From: Clostridia bacterium
GTDB lineage: Bacteria; Bacillota; Clostridia; Oscillospirales; Acutalibacteraceae
Length of the DNA stretch: 38,402 nucleotides
Reading direction: 5' to 3'
Assembly (NCBI GenBank): GCA_900766585.1
Contig: CAAFVV010000034.1
Location: 1 to 38,402, forward strand
Below the pieces are notes generated by a model. It ran no database searches. It was not told where the DNA came from and saw nothing but the letters and a program-made list of their open reading frames with translations. Shown here in pieces: positions 7,591 through 15,672 of the stretch. Each line of letters opens with the position of its first letter. Positions within the stretch are counted from its first letter, which is position 1. A program made the translations under genes and the position numbers.

Positions 7591-7619
7591 TTGTATTTTA
7601 TATTTTTTTGTGGTATTAT
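7591..7619 (+). promoter_or_regulatory. Promoter of AraC-family regulator gene
   Basis: TTGTAT (7591-7596), a 17-bp spacer and TATTAT (7614-7619), with TG at 7611-7612 as an extended -10. It lies in a short AT-rich tract about 55 bases before the start codon. Confidence 0.68.
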
Positions 7620-7672
7620 GATATTGTTGACAGTACCATACTCACGCGCGAGCGGCTGGAGGCGGTGTGCAA

Positions 7673-8539
7673 ATGGGACAGTTCCTGACATTGGAGAGTG
7701 TGCGGGATACCAAGACCTATTATTTAAATCAAGATATGCTCAATGAGATCCTTATCCTGAAAGAGCCGACGTCGCTGGATATGGATTACTTCAAAAAGGG
7801 CGTCAAACGGGTGATCTATTTTCACAGCCACCGGTTTTATGAGATGATCTATGTGATGTCCGGCTCCGGCACACATATCATCGGCCGGGAGGAACGTCCG
7901 ATGAAGAAAGGCAGCGTGTTTCTGCTGGCGCCGAATGTGGCGCATCGGTATTACCCGGATGAAAACTGCGACGACCTGCGTATCTGCAATGTGGTGTTTT
8001 CCCGCATCCCGAGCGAGAGCTTTCAGCTAAACGGCGCCTATGCCGAAGCGCGGCTCTCCCCCAATGCACTTTTGCGGTTTGAATCATATCTGCATCAGAT
8101 GGAGGCGGAATTCACCGCCCAGCTGGTCGGCTACCGGGACAATATGCAGGCGTACTGCCGGCTGCTGCTCAGCGAAATACTGCGGTCGGAGGGCGGGCAG
8201 TCGATCAGCGGCAGCCAGAGAAGCAAGCTCGATGAGGTGCTTGCGTATATCGAGCAGCATTACGCCACGACCGACTTTCAGGAATGCGCGCAGCTCAGCT
8301 CCTACTGCCCGACCTATTTCTGCCGCCTTTTCAAGGAGGCGACGGGGCTGACCTTCGGTGAATACATCAATAACAAAAAGATCACGGCGGCGGCAAAGCT
8401 GCTGCTGGAAACGGACGATTCCATCGAGAGCATTGCCCATCGGGTCAATCTGCAAAACGGCAACCATTTCTATTCGTTGTTCAAAAAGCACATCGGACTG
8501 ACCCCGAAAGCGTTCCGCAAAATGCGCCAGATCCGGTGA
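7673..8539 (+). CDS. AraC-family transcriptional regulator (cupin sensor)
   Basis: A 288-residue DNA-binding regulator. The N-terminal part (about 30-130) is an AraC-type cupin sensor domain: HSHRFYEMIYVMSGSGTHIIG and KKGSVFLLAPNVAHRY are typical. The C-terminal part (about 185-288) holds the two helix-turn-helix units, with TYFCRLFKEATGLTFGEYIN and the final NHFYSLFKKHIGLTPKAFRK, the AraC signature. I choose ATG at 7673, 10 bases from GGAGG, over a GTG six bases upstream that is too close to it. It is cut off by its own terminator from the 19-gene glycan locus that starts 187 bases later, and a pair of 21-bp spaced direct repeats stands in front of that locus, so it is the likely activator; its sugar ligand is unknown. 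Confidence 0.95.
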   Translation: MGQFLTLESVRDTKTYYLNQDMLNEILILKEPTSLDMDYFKKGVKRVIYFHSHRFYEMIYVMSGSGTHIIGREERPMKKGSVFLLAPNVAHRYYPDENCDDLRICNVVFSRIPSESFQLNGAYAEARLSPNALLRFESYLHQMEAEFTAQLVGYRDNMQAYCRLLLSEILRSEGGQSISGSQRSKLDEVLAYIEQHYATTDFQECAQLSSYCPTYFCRLFKEATGLTFGEYINNKKITAAAKLLLETDDSIESIAHRVNLQNGNHFYSLFKKHIGLTPKAFRKMRQIR

Positions 8540-8562
8540 CAGCCGGAAAAAATGGGTAAAGA

Positions 8563-8597
8563 CCGGAAGCAGCACAAGCTGTTTCCGGCCTTTTTTT
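8563..8597 (+). terminator. Rho-independent terminator after regulator gene
   Basis: CCGGAAGCAGC (8563-8573) pairs with GCTGTTTCCGG (8578-8588), an 11-bp stem with one G-U pair and the loop ACAA, followed closely by seven T residues (8591-8597). It separates the regulator from the locus behind it. Confidence 0.93.
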
Positions 8598-8616
8598 GTT
8601 ATCCGGGCAAAAAAAC

Positions 8617-8645
8617 ATAACAGCGCACAAAAATATAATAACAGC
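8617..8645. promoter_or_regulatory. Candidate AraC-family operator, two direct repeats 21 bp apart
   Basis: ATAACAGC occurs at 8617-8624 and 8638-8645, a 21-bp period or two helical turns, the geometry of AraC-family half-sites such as araI1/I2. The second copy lies just before the -35 position, as expected of an activator that contacts RNA polymerase. The second copy also forms the small palindrome AACAGC-C-GCTGTT (8640-8652). Confidence 0.62.
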
Positions 8646-8650
8646 CGCTG

Positions 8651-8679
8651 TTTTTTTGTGATTGGGTATAGTATATAAT
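8651..8679 (+). promoter_or_regulatory. Promoter of the 19-gene glycan locus (weak -35)
   Basis: A perfect -10 box TATAAT stands at 8674-8679, but the -35 position 17 bp upstream is TTTTTT (8651-8656), far from consensus. Such a promoter would need an activator, which fits the repeats directly upstream. It lies about 46 bases before the first start codon. Confidence 0.6.
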
Positions 8680-8725
8680 AAATTTGCTGATAAACCTGAG
8701 TAAATATGCGGAAAGGAAGTCCACC

Positions 8726-10210
8726 ATGAGAAAAATCGGATTACTGAGCCTTTCGGTGCTGCTGATCCTCGGCATGGCGCTTTCGGGATGCCAGACCGAC
8801 CATCCGGACACGCCGATCGAGTCGTCCGACGCCGAAAGCCAAACGGCGGGATCCTCCGGGACAACGACAGCGGAAACGACGGCGCCGACGGAGGATATCC
8901 CGTCGTCTGTGCCCGCCGAAACGACCGGGGAAACCAAAACACCGGCAGGAACATCGACGAGCCGCCGCTCCTCCGCCACAAAGGCGACGACGGCAGCCAC
9001 CACGGCGACGAAAGGCTCCGCGACGGCAGGCGAGAAGCCGGATCCCTATCAGCCGAAGGGGCTGTGGGACAAATATTTCTGGATCTCCACCGGAAACGGC
9101 CACTACGGCGGCACGGACGAAGATCTGCGCCGGGTGATCAAAGCACACAAGGATCTGGGCTTCAACTGCATGGAGCGCATCCGGCTGAGCCGTGATCTGC
9201 TGACCATGTGCGAAGAGGAAAAAATGTACGTCACCACCGGCTACTTCGGCGAGGTAAACGCCGACGGCATGACCAGAACCGAGGCGACGACCAAGGAATG
9301 GGCAGCCAAATTTGCCGACAGTGACTACTTCCTCGGCTTTATCCCCTGGGATGAGCCGGCGCACGACACAAAGATCTTCAAAGCGATCCATCAGCAGTAC
9401 GAGTGGTACCGCAAATATGACAAAACGCGCCTGTTCATGGTGAATCTGCTGCCGAGTTACGGCGAGTACAAATGGGGCGGCAATGCGTTCAAGCGGTATA
9501 TCGACGATTTTGACACCATTGCCGATCTGCCGATCCTCGGCGTGGACTACTATCCGTTTGACACAAACGGCAACTGCGACCTGAATTCCACGGGCATGTG
9601 GGCAGACTGGGGCTACTGCCGCAAGCTGTGCAAGGAGCGGAACAAGGATCTGTGGCTGTACATACAGGGGACCGGCTGGGGCGAGGAAGGCGTCGGCAAC
9701 TGGACAAAGGGGCGCATTGCGGTGCAGATGAACGCCGCTATCGCCTACGGCTCGCGCCGGGTCAGCTACTGGGTCTCCACGCCGCTGTATATGGATGACA
9801 CCGGCAAGCCCTCGTCGCTGTATGCAGCGGGAAAGGATCTGCACAGGCGCGCCATGACGACCGGCACCTACCTGCTGGGCAAAACGCCCGACAAGCTGTA
9901 TATGTCCGGTATCGCCAAGGGCAAACAGGGCATGTACTTTTTGGACGACGCGGCGCAGAGCCCGCTGATCGCCACCCTGCCGGCAGGCCCGACGATCGTG
10001 TCCACATTCAAAGACAATACATCGCGCACCTATATGGCGGTCGTGAACCGCAGCTATGACCGGACGCTGTCCGACAGCCTCTCGCTCAAGGGCGTTCATT
10101 CCGTGAAAAAGCTGGATCCGCTTACCGGCCGCGAAACGGCGGTCGGCAACACCTCTAAGCTGTCCCTCTCGCTTGAGGAGGGCGGAATGGTGCTGTACAT
10201 CATCGAATAA
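8726..10210 (+). CDS. Secreted lipoprotein, TIM-barrel glycosidase-like (paralogue 1)
   Basis: A 494-residue surface lipoprotein. The signal MRKIGLLSLSVLLILGMALSG is followed by the lipidated Cys22. A Thr/Ser-rich spacer (about 24-110) comes next, then a predicted (beta/alpha)8 domain (about 113-395) and a small C-terminal beta domain (about 400-494). The barrel has GFIPWDEPAHD at the place where clan GH-A enzymes carry their acid/base Glu, then NLLPSYGEYKWG, LGVDYYPF and GRIAVQMNAAIAYG. The same blocks recur in the proteins at 14298 and 28517, so the three are paralogues. I start at MRKIG, with GGAAAGGAAG upstream, not 14 codons earlier. It is the first gene of the long operon. I cannot assign a CAZy family; a glycoside hydrolase role is inferred from fold-like motifs and context. 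Confidence 0.85.
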   Translation: MRKIGLLSLSVLLILGMALSGCQTDHPDTPIESSDAESQTAGSSGTTTAETTAPTEDIPSSVPAETTGETKTPAGTSTSRRSSATKATTAATTATKGSATAGEKPDPYQPKGLWDKYFWISTGNGHYGGTDEDLRRVIKAHKDLGFNCMERIRLSRDLLTMCEEEKMYVTTGYFGEVNADGMTRTEATTKEWAAKFADSDYFLGFIPWDEPAHDTKIFKAIHQQYEWYRKYDKTRLFMVNLLPSYGEYKWGGNAFKRYIDDFDTIADLPILGVDYYPFDTNGNCDLNSTGMWADWGYCRKLCKERNKDLWLYIQGTGWGEEGVGNWTKGRIAVQMNAAIAYGSRRVSYWVSTPLYMDDTGKPSSLYAAGKDLHRRAMTTGTYLLGKTPDKLYMSGIAKGKQGMYFLDDAAQSPLIATLPAGPTIVSTFKDNTSRTYMAVVNRSYDRTLSDSLSLKGVHSVKKLDPLTGRETAVGNTSKLSLSLEEGGMVLYIIE

Positions 10211-10294
10211 GCCGTCAGCAGACGAAAAACGGACGGGAGGGATGACAGGCAGACATAGACCCGGGGCTTTGATAAAACGAAAGGAGAATCGATC

Positions 10295-11728
10295 ATGAGA
10301 AAAAGCAGTAAACTCCGCATATTCACCGCACTGTGCGCGGCAGCCGTTCTGGCGGGCTGCCTGACGGTGCTCGGCGTCAGCGCCGATACGACCGCCGTGA
10401 CCGATACGGTGATCGAAGACTTTGAGGATGCCGCCCATGTGGCAAACTGGCATCAGGGCATCGCCGGTGCGACCATGACGCAGGATACGAGTGTAAAACA
10501 CGCGGGCAATGCCAGCGGTCGCTTTGAAAATACGACCAACAACGGTCTGACCGGCGACGGCAAAAATGCAGATGTGGTCAACTTTGACCTGAGCGGATTT
10601 GAAAAGATCCGTCTGTATGTCAAAAATCCGGGCGACACGGATGTGGCGTTGCTCTTCCAGATCTATCTCGCCAACTATAAGGAGACCGGCAGCAATCCGC
10701 ATCTGGCGATCATCAACGTCCCGGCGCAGTCGGATTTCACGGCGTATGACGTGGTGCTGGCGGATATGACGCTCAAGGGCGCGGAGACGACGATGGCGGA
10801 TCAGCCGAAGGAGAGCTGGAAGATCCTCGAATACGATCTTGCGCCCGCCTCTCCCGGTCTGTACACCCTGTATGTGGACAATATCACGGCGATCGCCCCG
10901 GCAGACGACACACCGGTCGTCAGGGACAGCGAGCTTGTCTGGGATATGGAGGACAAGACGCTCATCGACCAGCTCGTCACCGATCCGAATGTCCAGACGA
11001 CCGAGCAGAAGCAGAGCACAGAGTTCAAGCGCAGCGGCAACGCCTCGCTCTACTGGAAAAACAGCAAGGGCAATTACGGGGCGCTCGGCAACCTGGTGGC
11101 ATTTGCGAATAAGGACACGACCGGCTATGACCGCATCCGCTTCTATGTCTACAACCCCGGCGACTACCCGGTTCTGGTGCAGTGCCAGCTGGCGGTCAAG
11201 GCGTTCGGCACCACGGCGATCTATGTGGCGGAGGCGGAGGTTCCCGCCGTCAACGGCTTTGTGCCGCTGGATTTCGCCCTCAGTGCCTTTGATCTGAAGC
11301 CCGGCTCGACGGCGGGCGCCCAAAAGCTGCTCGGCAATACGGAGGACGGCGCGCGCGTCATTTACGATATCGGTCTGGTATTCAACAGCCGCGAGCGCGA
11401 TGTGCTGTATCTCGACGACGCCATGCTCATCACCGATGCGTATGCCGCCGAGCATGAGAAAGACGAGATCGTGCCGGTGCGTCCGGACGGCGGAGAAAGC
11501 TCTGCGCCCTCCGGCGATTCCGAGCCGGGTTCCCAGCCGGAACCCGACTCCAAGCCGGAGTCCAAGCCGGAGTCTGACGATACGCCGACCTCCTCTGCGC
11601 CTGCGGGCAGCGAGGAGAGCCGTGTTTCGCCGGATACCGGCGTGCCCGGTGTCGGCGCGGCAGTTATCGGACTGCTTCTGGTCTCGGCAGCCGGCGTATG
11701 GACGGCGGGCCGTAAACGGAAAGAATAA
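10295..11728 (+). CDS. Surface-anchored protein with two beta-sandwich (CBM-like) domains
   Basis: A 477-residue secreted protein. After a signal peptide (about 1-31, ending near GVSA) it has two related domains: about 38-205, starting VIEDFEDAAHVANW and ending LYVDNITAI, and about 208-385, starting LVWDMEDKTLIDQL and ending LYLDDAMLITD. The opening acidic D-F/M-E-D block, the middle FYVYNPGD/LYVKNPGD strand and the closing LYxDD strand resemble CBM11/CIA30-like jelly rolls. A Pro/Ser/Glu-rich stalk (about 395-445) follows, then SPDTG, a hydrophobic helix and RKRKE, a sortase signal of the [SNP]PxTG type. It probably displays glycan-binding domains on the wall. It shares its domain with the next gene and with the binding protein at 26620. 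No catalytic site is evident. Confidence 0.82.
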   Translation: MRKSSKLRIFTALCAAAVLAGCLTVLGVSADTTAVTDTVIEDFEDAAHVANWHQGIAGATMTQDTSVKHAGNASGRFENTTNNGLTGDGKNADVVNFDLSGFEKIRLYVKNPGDTDVALLFQIYLANYKETGSNPHLAIINVPAQSDFTAYDVVLADMTLKGAETTMADQPKESWKILEYDLAPASPGLYTLYVDNITAIAPADDTPVVRDSELVWDMEDKTLIDQLVTDPNVQTTEQKQSTEFKRSGNASLYWKNSKGNYGALGNLVAFANKDTTGYDRIRFYVYNPGDYPVLVQCQLAVKAFGTTAIYVAEAEVPAVNGFVPLDFALSAFDLKPGSTAGAQKLLGNTEDGARVIYDIGLVFNSRERDVLYLDDAMLITDAYAAEHEKDEIVPVRPDGGESSAPSGDSEPGSQPEPDSKPESKPESDDTPTSSAPAGSEESRVSPDTGVPGVGAAVIGLLLVSAAGVWTAGRKRKE

Positions 11729-11737
11729 GCTCTGTGT

Positions 11738-11795
11738 CCGCAGAGGCTGCCGACCGGCGGGGGTGCCTGCCCTGCCGACCGGTCGGTCTCTGCGG
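11738..11795 (+). other. Intercistronic mRNA hairpin
   Basis: CCGCAGAG (11738-11745) and CCGACCGG (11750-11757) pair with CCGGTCGG (11779-11786) and CTCTGCGG (11788-11795), giving 16 pairs interrupted by a small internal loop. No U-tract follows. It probably affects message stability between the two surface-protein genes. Confidence 0.6.
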
Positions 11796-11824
11796 TTCGG
11801 GCATGAAAAAGGATGGGAGAGCAT

Positions 11825-12793
11825 ATGAAACACGCTTGGAAACGGGGATCGGCACTGATCCTTTCACTGCTGATGACGGTGCTGCTGTTCGCGACGGTAT
11901 CCGGCGCGGCATCGGCAAAGGAGACCACCAAGGTCATCTGGGACATGGAGGACAAGGCAGTCATTGGGCAGCTGATCACAGCGGATGCCCAAAAGGCGAC
12001 AATGGTGCAGAGCACACAGTATAAGCGCAGCGGCGCGGCGTCACTGATGTTTGTCAACACCGGTCATAACGGACTGATGGGCAATATTGTACCCTTTTTG
12101 GACGTGGATCTGACGGGCTGGGATATCATCCGGTTTTACGTCTGCAACCCGACCGACCGCGAGGCAGGACTGCGGTACCAGTTCTGCGGCGGTATGACCG
12201 GCAACACACCGTATTATCTGGACGTGGAGATCCCGGCGCAGACGGACGGCTTTATCCCGGTGGATTTCCCGCTGAAGGATTTTGAAGCCATTGAATATAT
12301 CGCGCAGGGAAAATTCTACGATATCGCCCAGCCGTATGAGTATGTGATCGCGGACAGCGCCCTGATCTTTACGGGACCGGAGACCGGTGAGCGGCTCTAC
12401 ATCGACGATGTCATGCTGGTGAAGGGCGACGGCGGCGCGGCGACCACCGCGCCGACAAAGGCGCCCGCCAACACGACCAAGCCGGTCAACACGACGAAGC
12501 CTGCGCATACGACAAAACCCGCGGGGACGACCGCGCAGGCAGCTCCGGTCAGCACGGATACGGCGGCGACCGGCGATACGACCGCTGCCGACACGCCGGA
12601 AACGTCGGCGACAGAGGCGGAGGAGACCAAGGCGACGGTTCCCGCCTCGGTGGAGACCAAGGCACCGGAGGAGTCGAAGCCGCAGACGGAAAAGGGCGGC
12701 TTCCCCGTCTGGGGGATCGTGCTGATCGTTGCGGCTGTTCTGGCGGCAGGCGGCGCGGCGGTGCTGATCGTCAGAAAAAAGGCAGGAAAATAA
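11825..12793 (+). CDS. Membrane-anchored surface protein with one beta-sandwich (CBM-like) domain
   Basis: A 322-residue exported protein. A signal peptide (about 1-31) is followed by one domain (about 35-205) that starts VIWDMEDKAVIGQL, contains YKRSGAASL and ends LYIDDVMLVKG; it is closest to the second domain of the preceding protein. A Thr/Pro-rich stalk with TTKP repeats (about 212-290) leads to a transmembrane helix (about 296-316) and a basic tail RKKAGK. No PxTG motif precedes the helix, so it is probably held by the membrane, not by sortase. I start at MKHAWKRG, because GGGAGA lies 5 bases upstream, inside the longer alternative. Its stalk and anchor are nearly identical at DNA level to those of the next gene. 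The role is inferred to be glycan binding. Confidence 0.8.
   Translation: MKHAWKRGSALILSLLMTVLLFATVSGAASAKETTKVIWDMEDKAVIGQLITADAQKATMVQSTQYKRSGAASLMFVNTGHNGLMGNIVPFLDVDLTGWDIIRFYVCNPTDREAGLRYQFCGGMTGNTPYYLDVEIPAQTDGFIPVDFPLKDFEAIEYIAQGKFYDIAQPYEYVIADSALIFTGPETGERLYIDDVMLVKGDGGAATTAPTKAPANTTKPVNTTKPAHTTKPAGTTAQAAPVSTDTAATGDTTAADTPETSATEAEETKATVPASVETKAPEESKPQTEKGGFPVWGIVLIVAAVLAAGGAAVLIVRKKAGK
12438..12780 (+). repeat. Stalk-anchor repeat, copy 1
   Basis: This 343-bp stretch coding for the TTKP-rich stalk and membrane anchor recurs at 13909-14251 (offset 1471 bp) with only about eight to nine base differences, several of them silent. It points to a recent duplication or gene conversion between neighbouring genes. 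Confidence 0.9.
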
Positions 12794-12845
12794 ACGCCGG
12801 GATCCCGGCAAAACGGGAATGCGGTGATCGGGGGAGCAAACCGGT

Positions 12846-14270
12846 ATGAAAAAGAAATGGATCTTCGCGCTGTTGTCCCTTGCCCTCGTCTTTGGGGTGG
12901 GTGTCTGTCCGGCGGCTGCCGAAGAAAAGCCGCACAGTTTGCTGCTCATCGGGGATTCCAATATCGAATTCGGTCCGATCGCCAACGGCCATGCCGAAAT
13001 TCTCGGATCGTCCTTCGGATCGGGCGGGTCGGGGTACATACCGCTCAACGCGACCTACGTCAATCTGGCGGCATCCGGGATCAGTCTGACCGCGGATGCC
13101 GGCTGGGTGGCAGGAGATATGAACATCAACGGTCGGCACAGCGCCGGTACCGTTTATGCGCCCAATGGACTGTGGACGGAATGCGAAACCAAAGGTGCCG
13201 CTTACACGGTGACGTGCAAGGGCAGCGGGATCGACCTGTATTATACGGCAATGCCGGGCGGCGGCAGGTTCGGCGTGGAGCTGGACGGGGAAAACAAGGG
13301 CGAGACGGATACCGCCGCACAGAGGGCGGAGACGAGAAAGCTGTCGTTTGCCGGTCTGGACGCCGATAAAACGCATACGCTGAAGATCACGCTGGTCAGC
13401 GGCCGCGTCATTCTGACCGGCGTGGATCGTGTGCAGGGGACAGGCGCCCGTGCCGTCGTGCACAACTGGGGCAACGGCGGCGCGGATACGACCGATTTTA
13501 TCCGCATAGAGGAAAATGTGCTGCAATCCGCCGTAAAGGCGCTGGATCCGGATGCCGTCGTCATCCTGCTCGGCACAAACGATGTGCTGTCCTCGGATGA
13601 AAAGGAATTTGCCGACAACCTGACGGCGTTTGTTCAGCGGGTGCAGAAAGCGACGGATGCCCCGGTGATGATCATGTCCCATTTCCGCATTTTCCGGGAA
13701 TACAGCGTGACAAAGGACTATCTTTCCTACAGCTACCCGGCGGTGCGTGACCGCACGGGCTGCACCTACTGGAATATGTATGCCTGGTACGGCGACGGCG
13801 TCGCCACACTGAAGGACAGCAGCGACGGCGTGCACTGCAATGCCGCTGCGGGTAAGCGCATTGCCGCCGGGCTGTATGCGCAGGTCAAAGCCATGCGCGA
13901 GCCGCAACCGGCGACCACCGCGCCGACAAAGGCGCCCGCCAACACGACCAAGCCGGTCAACACGACGAAGCCTGCGCATACGACCAAGCCCGCGGGGACG
14001 ACCGCGCAGGCAGCTCCGGTCAGCACGGATACGGCGGCGACCGGCGATACGACCGCTGCCGACACGCCGGAAACGGCGGCGACAGAGGCGGAGGAGACCA
14101 AGGCGACGGTTCCCGCTTCGGTGGAGACCAAGGCGCCGGAGGAGTCGAAGCCGCAGACGGAAAAGGGCGGCTTCCCCGTCTGGGGGATCGTGCTGATCGT
14201 TGTGGCTGTTCTGGCGGCAGGCGGCGCGGCTGTGCTGATCGTCAGGAAAAAGAAAACGGACAACGGATAA
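12846..14270 (+). CDS. Exported, membrane-anchored SGNH/GDSL esterase
   Basis: A 474-residue extracellular hydrolase of the SGNH superfamily, which removes acyl, often acetyl, groups from glycans. After a signal peptide (1-25) the blocks are: block I IGDSN with nucleophile Ser38, block II Gly in NWGNGGADT (about 206-214), block III LLGTND with Asn near 244, and block V DGVHCN with Asp327 and His330. Between blocks I and II lies an inserted region of about 150 residues that may be a beta-sandwich, as in CE2-type esterases. The C-terminal TTKP-rich stalk, transmembrane helix (about 440-460) and RKKKTDNG tail match the preceding gene almost exactly. Its place among glycan-binding and glycosidase-like surface proteins suggests deacetylation of the target polysaccharide before uptake. 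Confidence 0.88.
   Translation: MKKKWIFALLSLALVFGVGVCPAAAEEKPHSLLLIGDSNIEFGPIANGHAEILGSSFGSGGSGYIPLNATYVNLAASGISLTADAGWVAGDMNINGRHSAGTVYAPNGLWTECETKGAAYTVTCKGSGIDLYYTAMPGGGRFGVELDGENKGETDTAAQRAETRKLSFAGLDADKTHTLKITLVSGRVILTGVDRVQGTGARAVVHNWGNGGADTTDFIRIEENVLQSAVKALDPDAVVILLGTNDVLSSDEKEFADNLTAFVQRVQKATDAPVMIMSHFRIFREYSVTKDYLSYSYPAVRDRTGCTYWNMYAWYGDGVATLKDSSDGVHCNAAAGKRIAAGLYAQVKAMREPQPATTAPTKAPANTTKPVNTTKPAHTTKPAGTTAQAAPVSTDTAATGDTTAADTPETAATEAEETKATVPASVETKAPEESKPQTEKGGFPVWGIVLIVVAVLAAGGAAVLIVRKKKTDNG
13909..14251 (+). repeat. Stalk-anchor repeat, copy 2
   Basis: Second copy of the 343-bp stalk and anchor coding repeat found at 12438-12780. The regions on either side of both copies are unrelated: a beta-sandwich domain in one gene, an esterase domain in the other. 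Confidence 0.9.
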
Positions 14271-14297
14271 TTCCCGTGCGGAAACGGAGGAACGCGG

Positions 14298-15656
14298 ATG
14301 GCTTTTCACGGAAAGCGGCGGCTTGCCGCACTGACCCTTTCGGTGGGCCTGCTTCTGGCAGGGTGCACCGGTCCCGGCGGCAAAACGGAGTCGTCCGCGT
14401 CGGCAGCGGAATCGGACGGCGTGACGGCGGCGGGGTTTAAGACCGGCGCGCGCTGGCAGCCGGACGAATTTGTGATCTCCACGCTGGTGGGGCTGCCCTA
14501 CGGCGCGACGGAGACGCAGACAAAGCGGGCTGTCCGCTATCATAAGGAAGCCGGCTTCAACACGATCGAGATGGTCAACGTGTCCGCTGAGGACATGGAT
14601 ATGGCGCTGAGGGCATGCGGGGAATCGGGGATCAAGGTGCTTATAGGTGATCCGGATCTCATGCCCGGCTCACAGAAAAGCGATGCCGAGATCCTCTCGA
14701 AAATGCAGGGCTACGCCGCCTATGAGGAGGCGATCCGCGGATTTTTCATCTGCGACGAGCCTGCCCACGATCCGGCGCTTTACCGGGAAATTGCCGCGTG
14801 GAGCGACCGGCTGCGGCAGCTTGCGCCCACAAAGCTGATGTTTTCCAATCTGTTTCCGAGCTATGGAAAATATACCTGGGGAAATACCCAGAACGGCTAC
14901 CGCAATACCGCCTATGCGCGGTATGCGGATGAGTTTTTTGCCGCGACCGACCCGGATGTGCTCTCGGTGGATTACTATGTGTTTGCCTTTTCTACCGCCT
15001 GTGAGGCGGATCTGGACCGCAACAGCCTGTGGCGGGACTGGGGTTATTTCCGGCGGCGCAGTATAGAGACCGGCAAGCCCTTCTGGTGCTATGTTCAGTC
15101 GCTCGGCGAATTTGCCGCCGCAAAGCGGATCGGTAACATGACGGGCGAGCGTATTGCCGTGCAGGTGAATGCTGCCGTGGCCTACGGCGCCAAGGGCATC
15201 AGCTACTACAATTCGCTGTGTACGCTGATCGACGAGCGCGCCTATAAAACGGAGCTGTATGAGGCGATACAGGCGGTCAACCGCGGGGCAGCGATCTATG
15301 GCAGCATCCTGCTTGACAAGGCGTATGACGAGCTTTACCATACCGCCGTTCCCGAAGCGCTCAATGAGCCGTATTTCGCGGACGACCTGAAAAACAGCCG
15401 CCGCTTTGTCTCTCTGCCCGACGGGGCGCTGGTGTCCACCTTTACGGGGGATGCGGGCGAGGTATACATGATGGTGGTCAACCGCAGCTACACACGGGAG
15501 CTGAGCGGGACCGCAGTCTTAAAGACCGCTGCCGATGTGACGGTGATCTCGCCGGAGACGGGGGCTGAAATGCCGGTCGGAGGTCGGACGGATACGCTGG
15601 ATGTGAGCCTGACCAAGGGCGGCGCGGCGCTGTATGTGCTGCGGCCGTGCACATGA
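14298..15656 (+). CDS. Secreted lipoprotein, TIM-barrel glycosidase-like (paralogue 2)
   Basis: A 452-residue lipoprotein with signal MAFHGKRRLAALTLSVGLLL then AG and the lipidated Cys. A short spacer precedes the predicted TIM-barrel (about 50-360) and a C-terminal beta domain (about 365-452). The shared family blocks are GFFICDEPAHDP, NLFPSYGKYTWG, LSVDYYVF, and ERIAVQVNAAVAYGAKGISYY, which align one by one with the protein at 8726. The spacer is much shorter than in that protein. The start has GGAGG seven bases upstream. It comes just before the large binding-protein gene (16-base gap). The conserved Asp-Glu-Pro on the fourth strand is the likely acid/base; a second catalytic acid cannot be fixed by eye. 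Glycosidase function is inferred. Confidence 0.84.
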   Translation: MAFHGKRRLAALTLSVGLLLAGCTGPGGKTESSASAAESDGVTAAGFKTGARWQPDEFVISTLVGLPYGATETQTKRAVRYHKEAGFNTIEMVNVSAEDMDMALRACGESGIKVLIGDPDLMPGSQKSDAEILSKMQGYAAYEEAIRGFFICDEPAHDPALYREIAAWSDRLRQLAPTKLMFSNLFPSYGKYTWGNTQNGYRNTAYARYADEFFAATDPDVLSVDYYVFAFSTACEADLDRNSLWRDWGYFRRRSIETGKPFWCYVQSLGEFAAAKRIGNMTGERIAVQVNAAVAYGAKGISYYNSLCTLIDERAYKTELYEAIQAVNRGAAIYGSILLDKAYDELYHTAVPEALNEPYFADDLKNSRRFVSLPDGALVSTFTGDAGEVYMMVVNRSYTRELSGTAVLKTAADVTVISPETGAEMPVGGRTDTLDVSLTKGGAALYVLRPCT

Positions 15657-15672
15657 GAAAGAAGGTTTGTGG

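Noticed and set aside
8741..11833. A 1030-codon open frame on the minus strand across several genes
   Set aside because: It runs opposite to two genes with signal peptides, stalks and good ribosome sites, and its translation is rich in Arg, His and Gly without domain motifs, as expected of the reverse of GC-rich coding DNA.
12470..12530. TTKP-coding repeats as a possible CRISPR or satellite array
   Set aside because: The repeats keep the reading frame of a Thr/Pro-rich stalk and vary in spacing; they are protein-level repeats.
12796..12809. The 14-bp palindrome GCCGGGATCCCGGC between two surface-protein genes
   Set aside because: It is short, has no U-tract and no real loop; chance in GC-rich DNA is likely.
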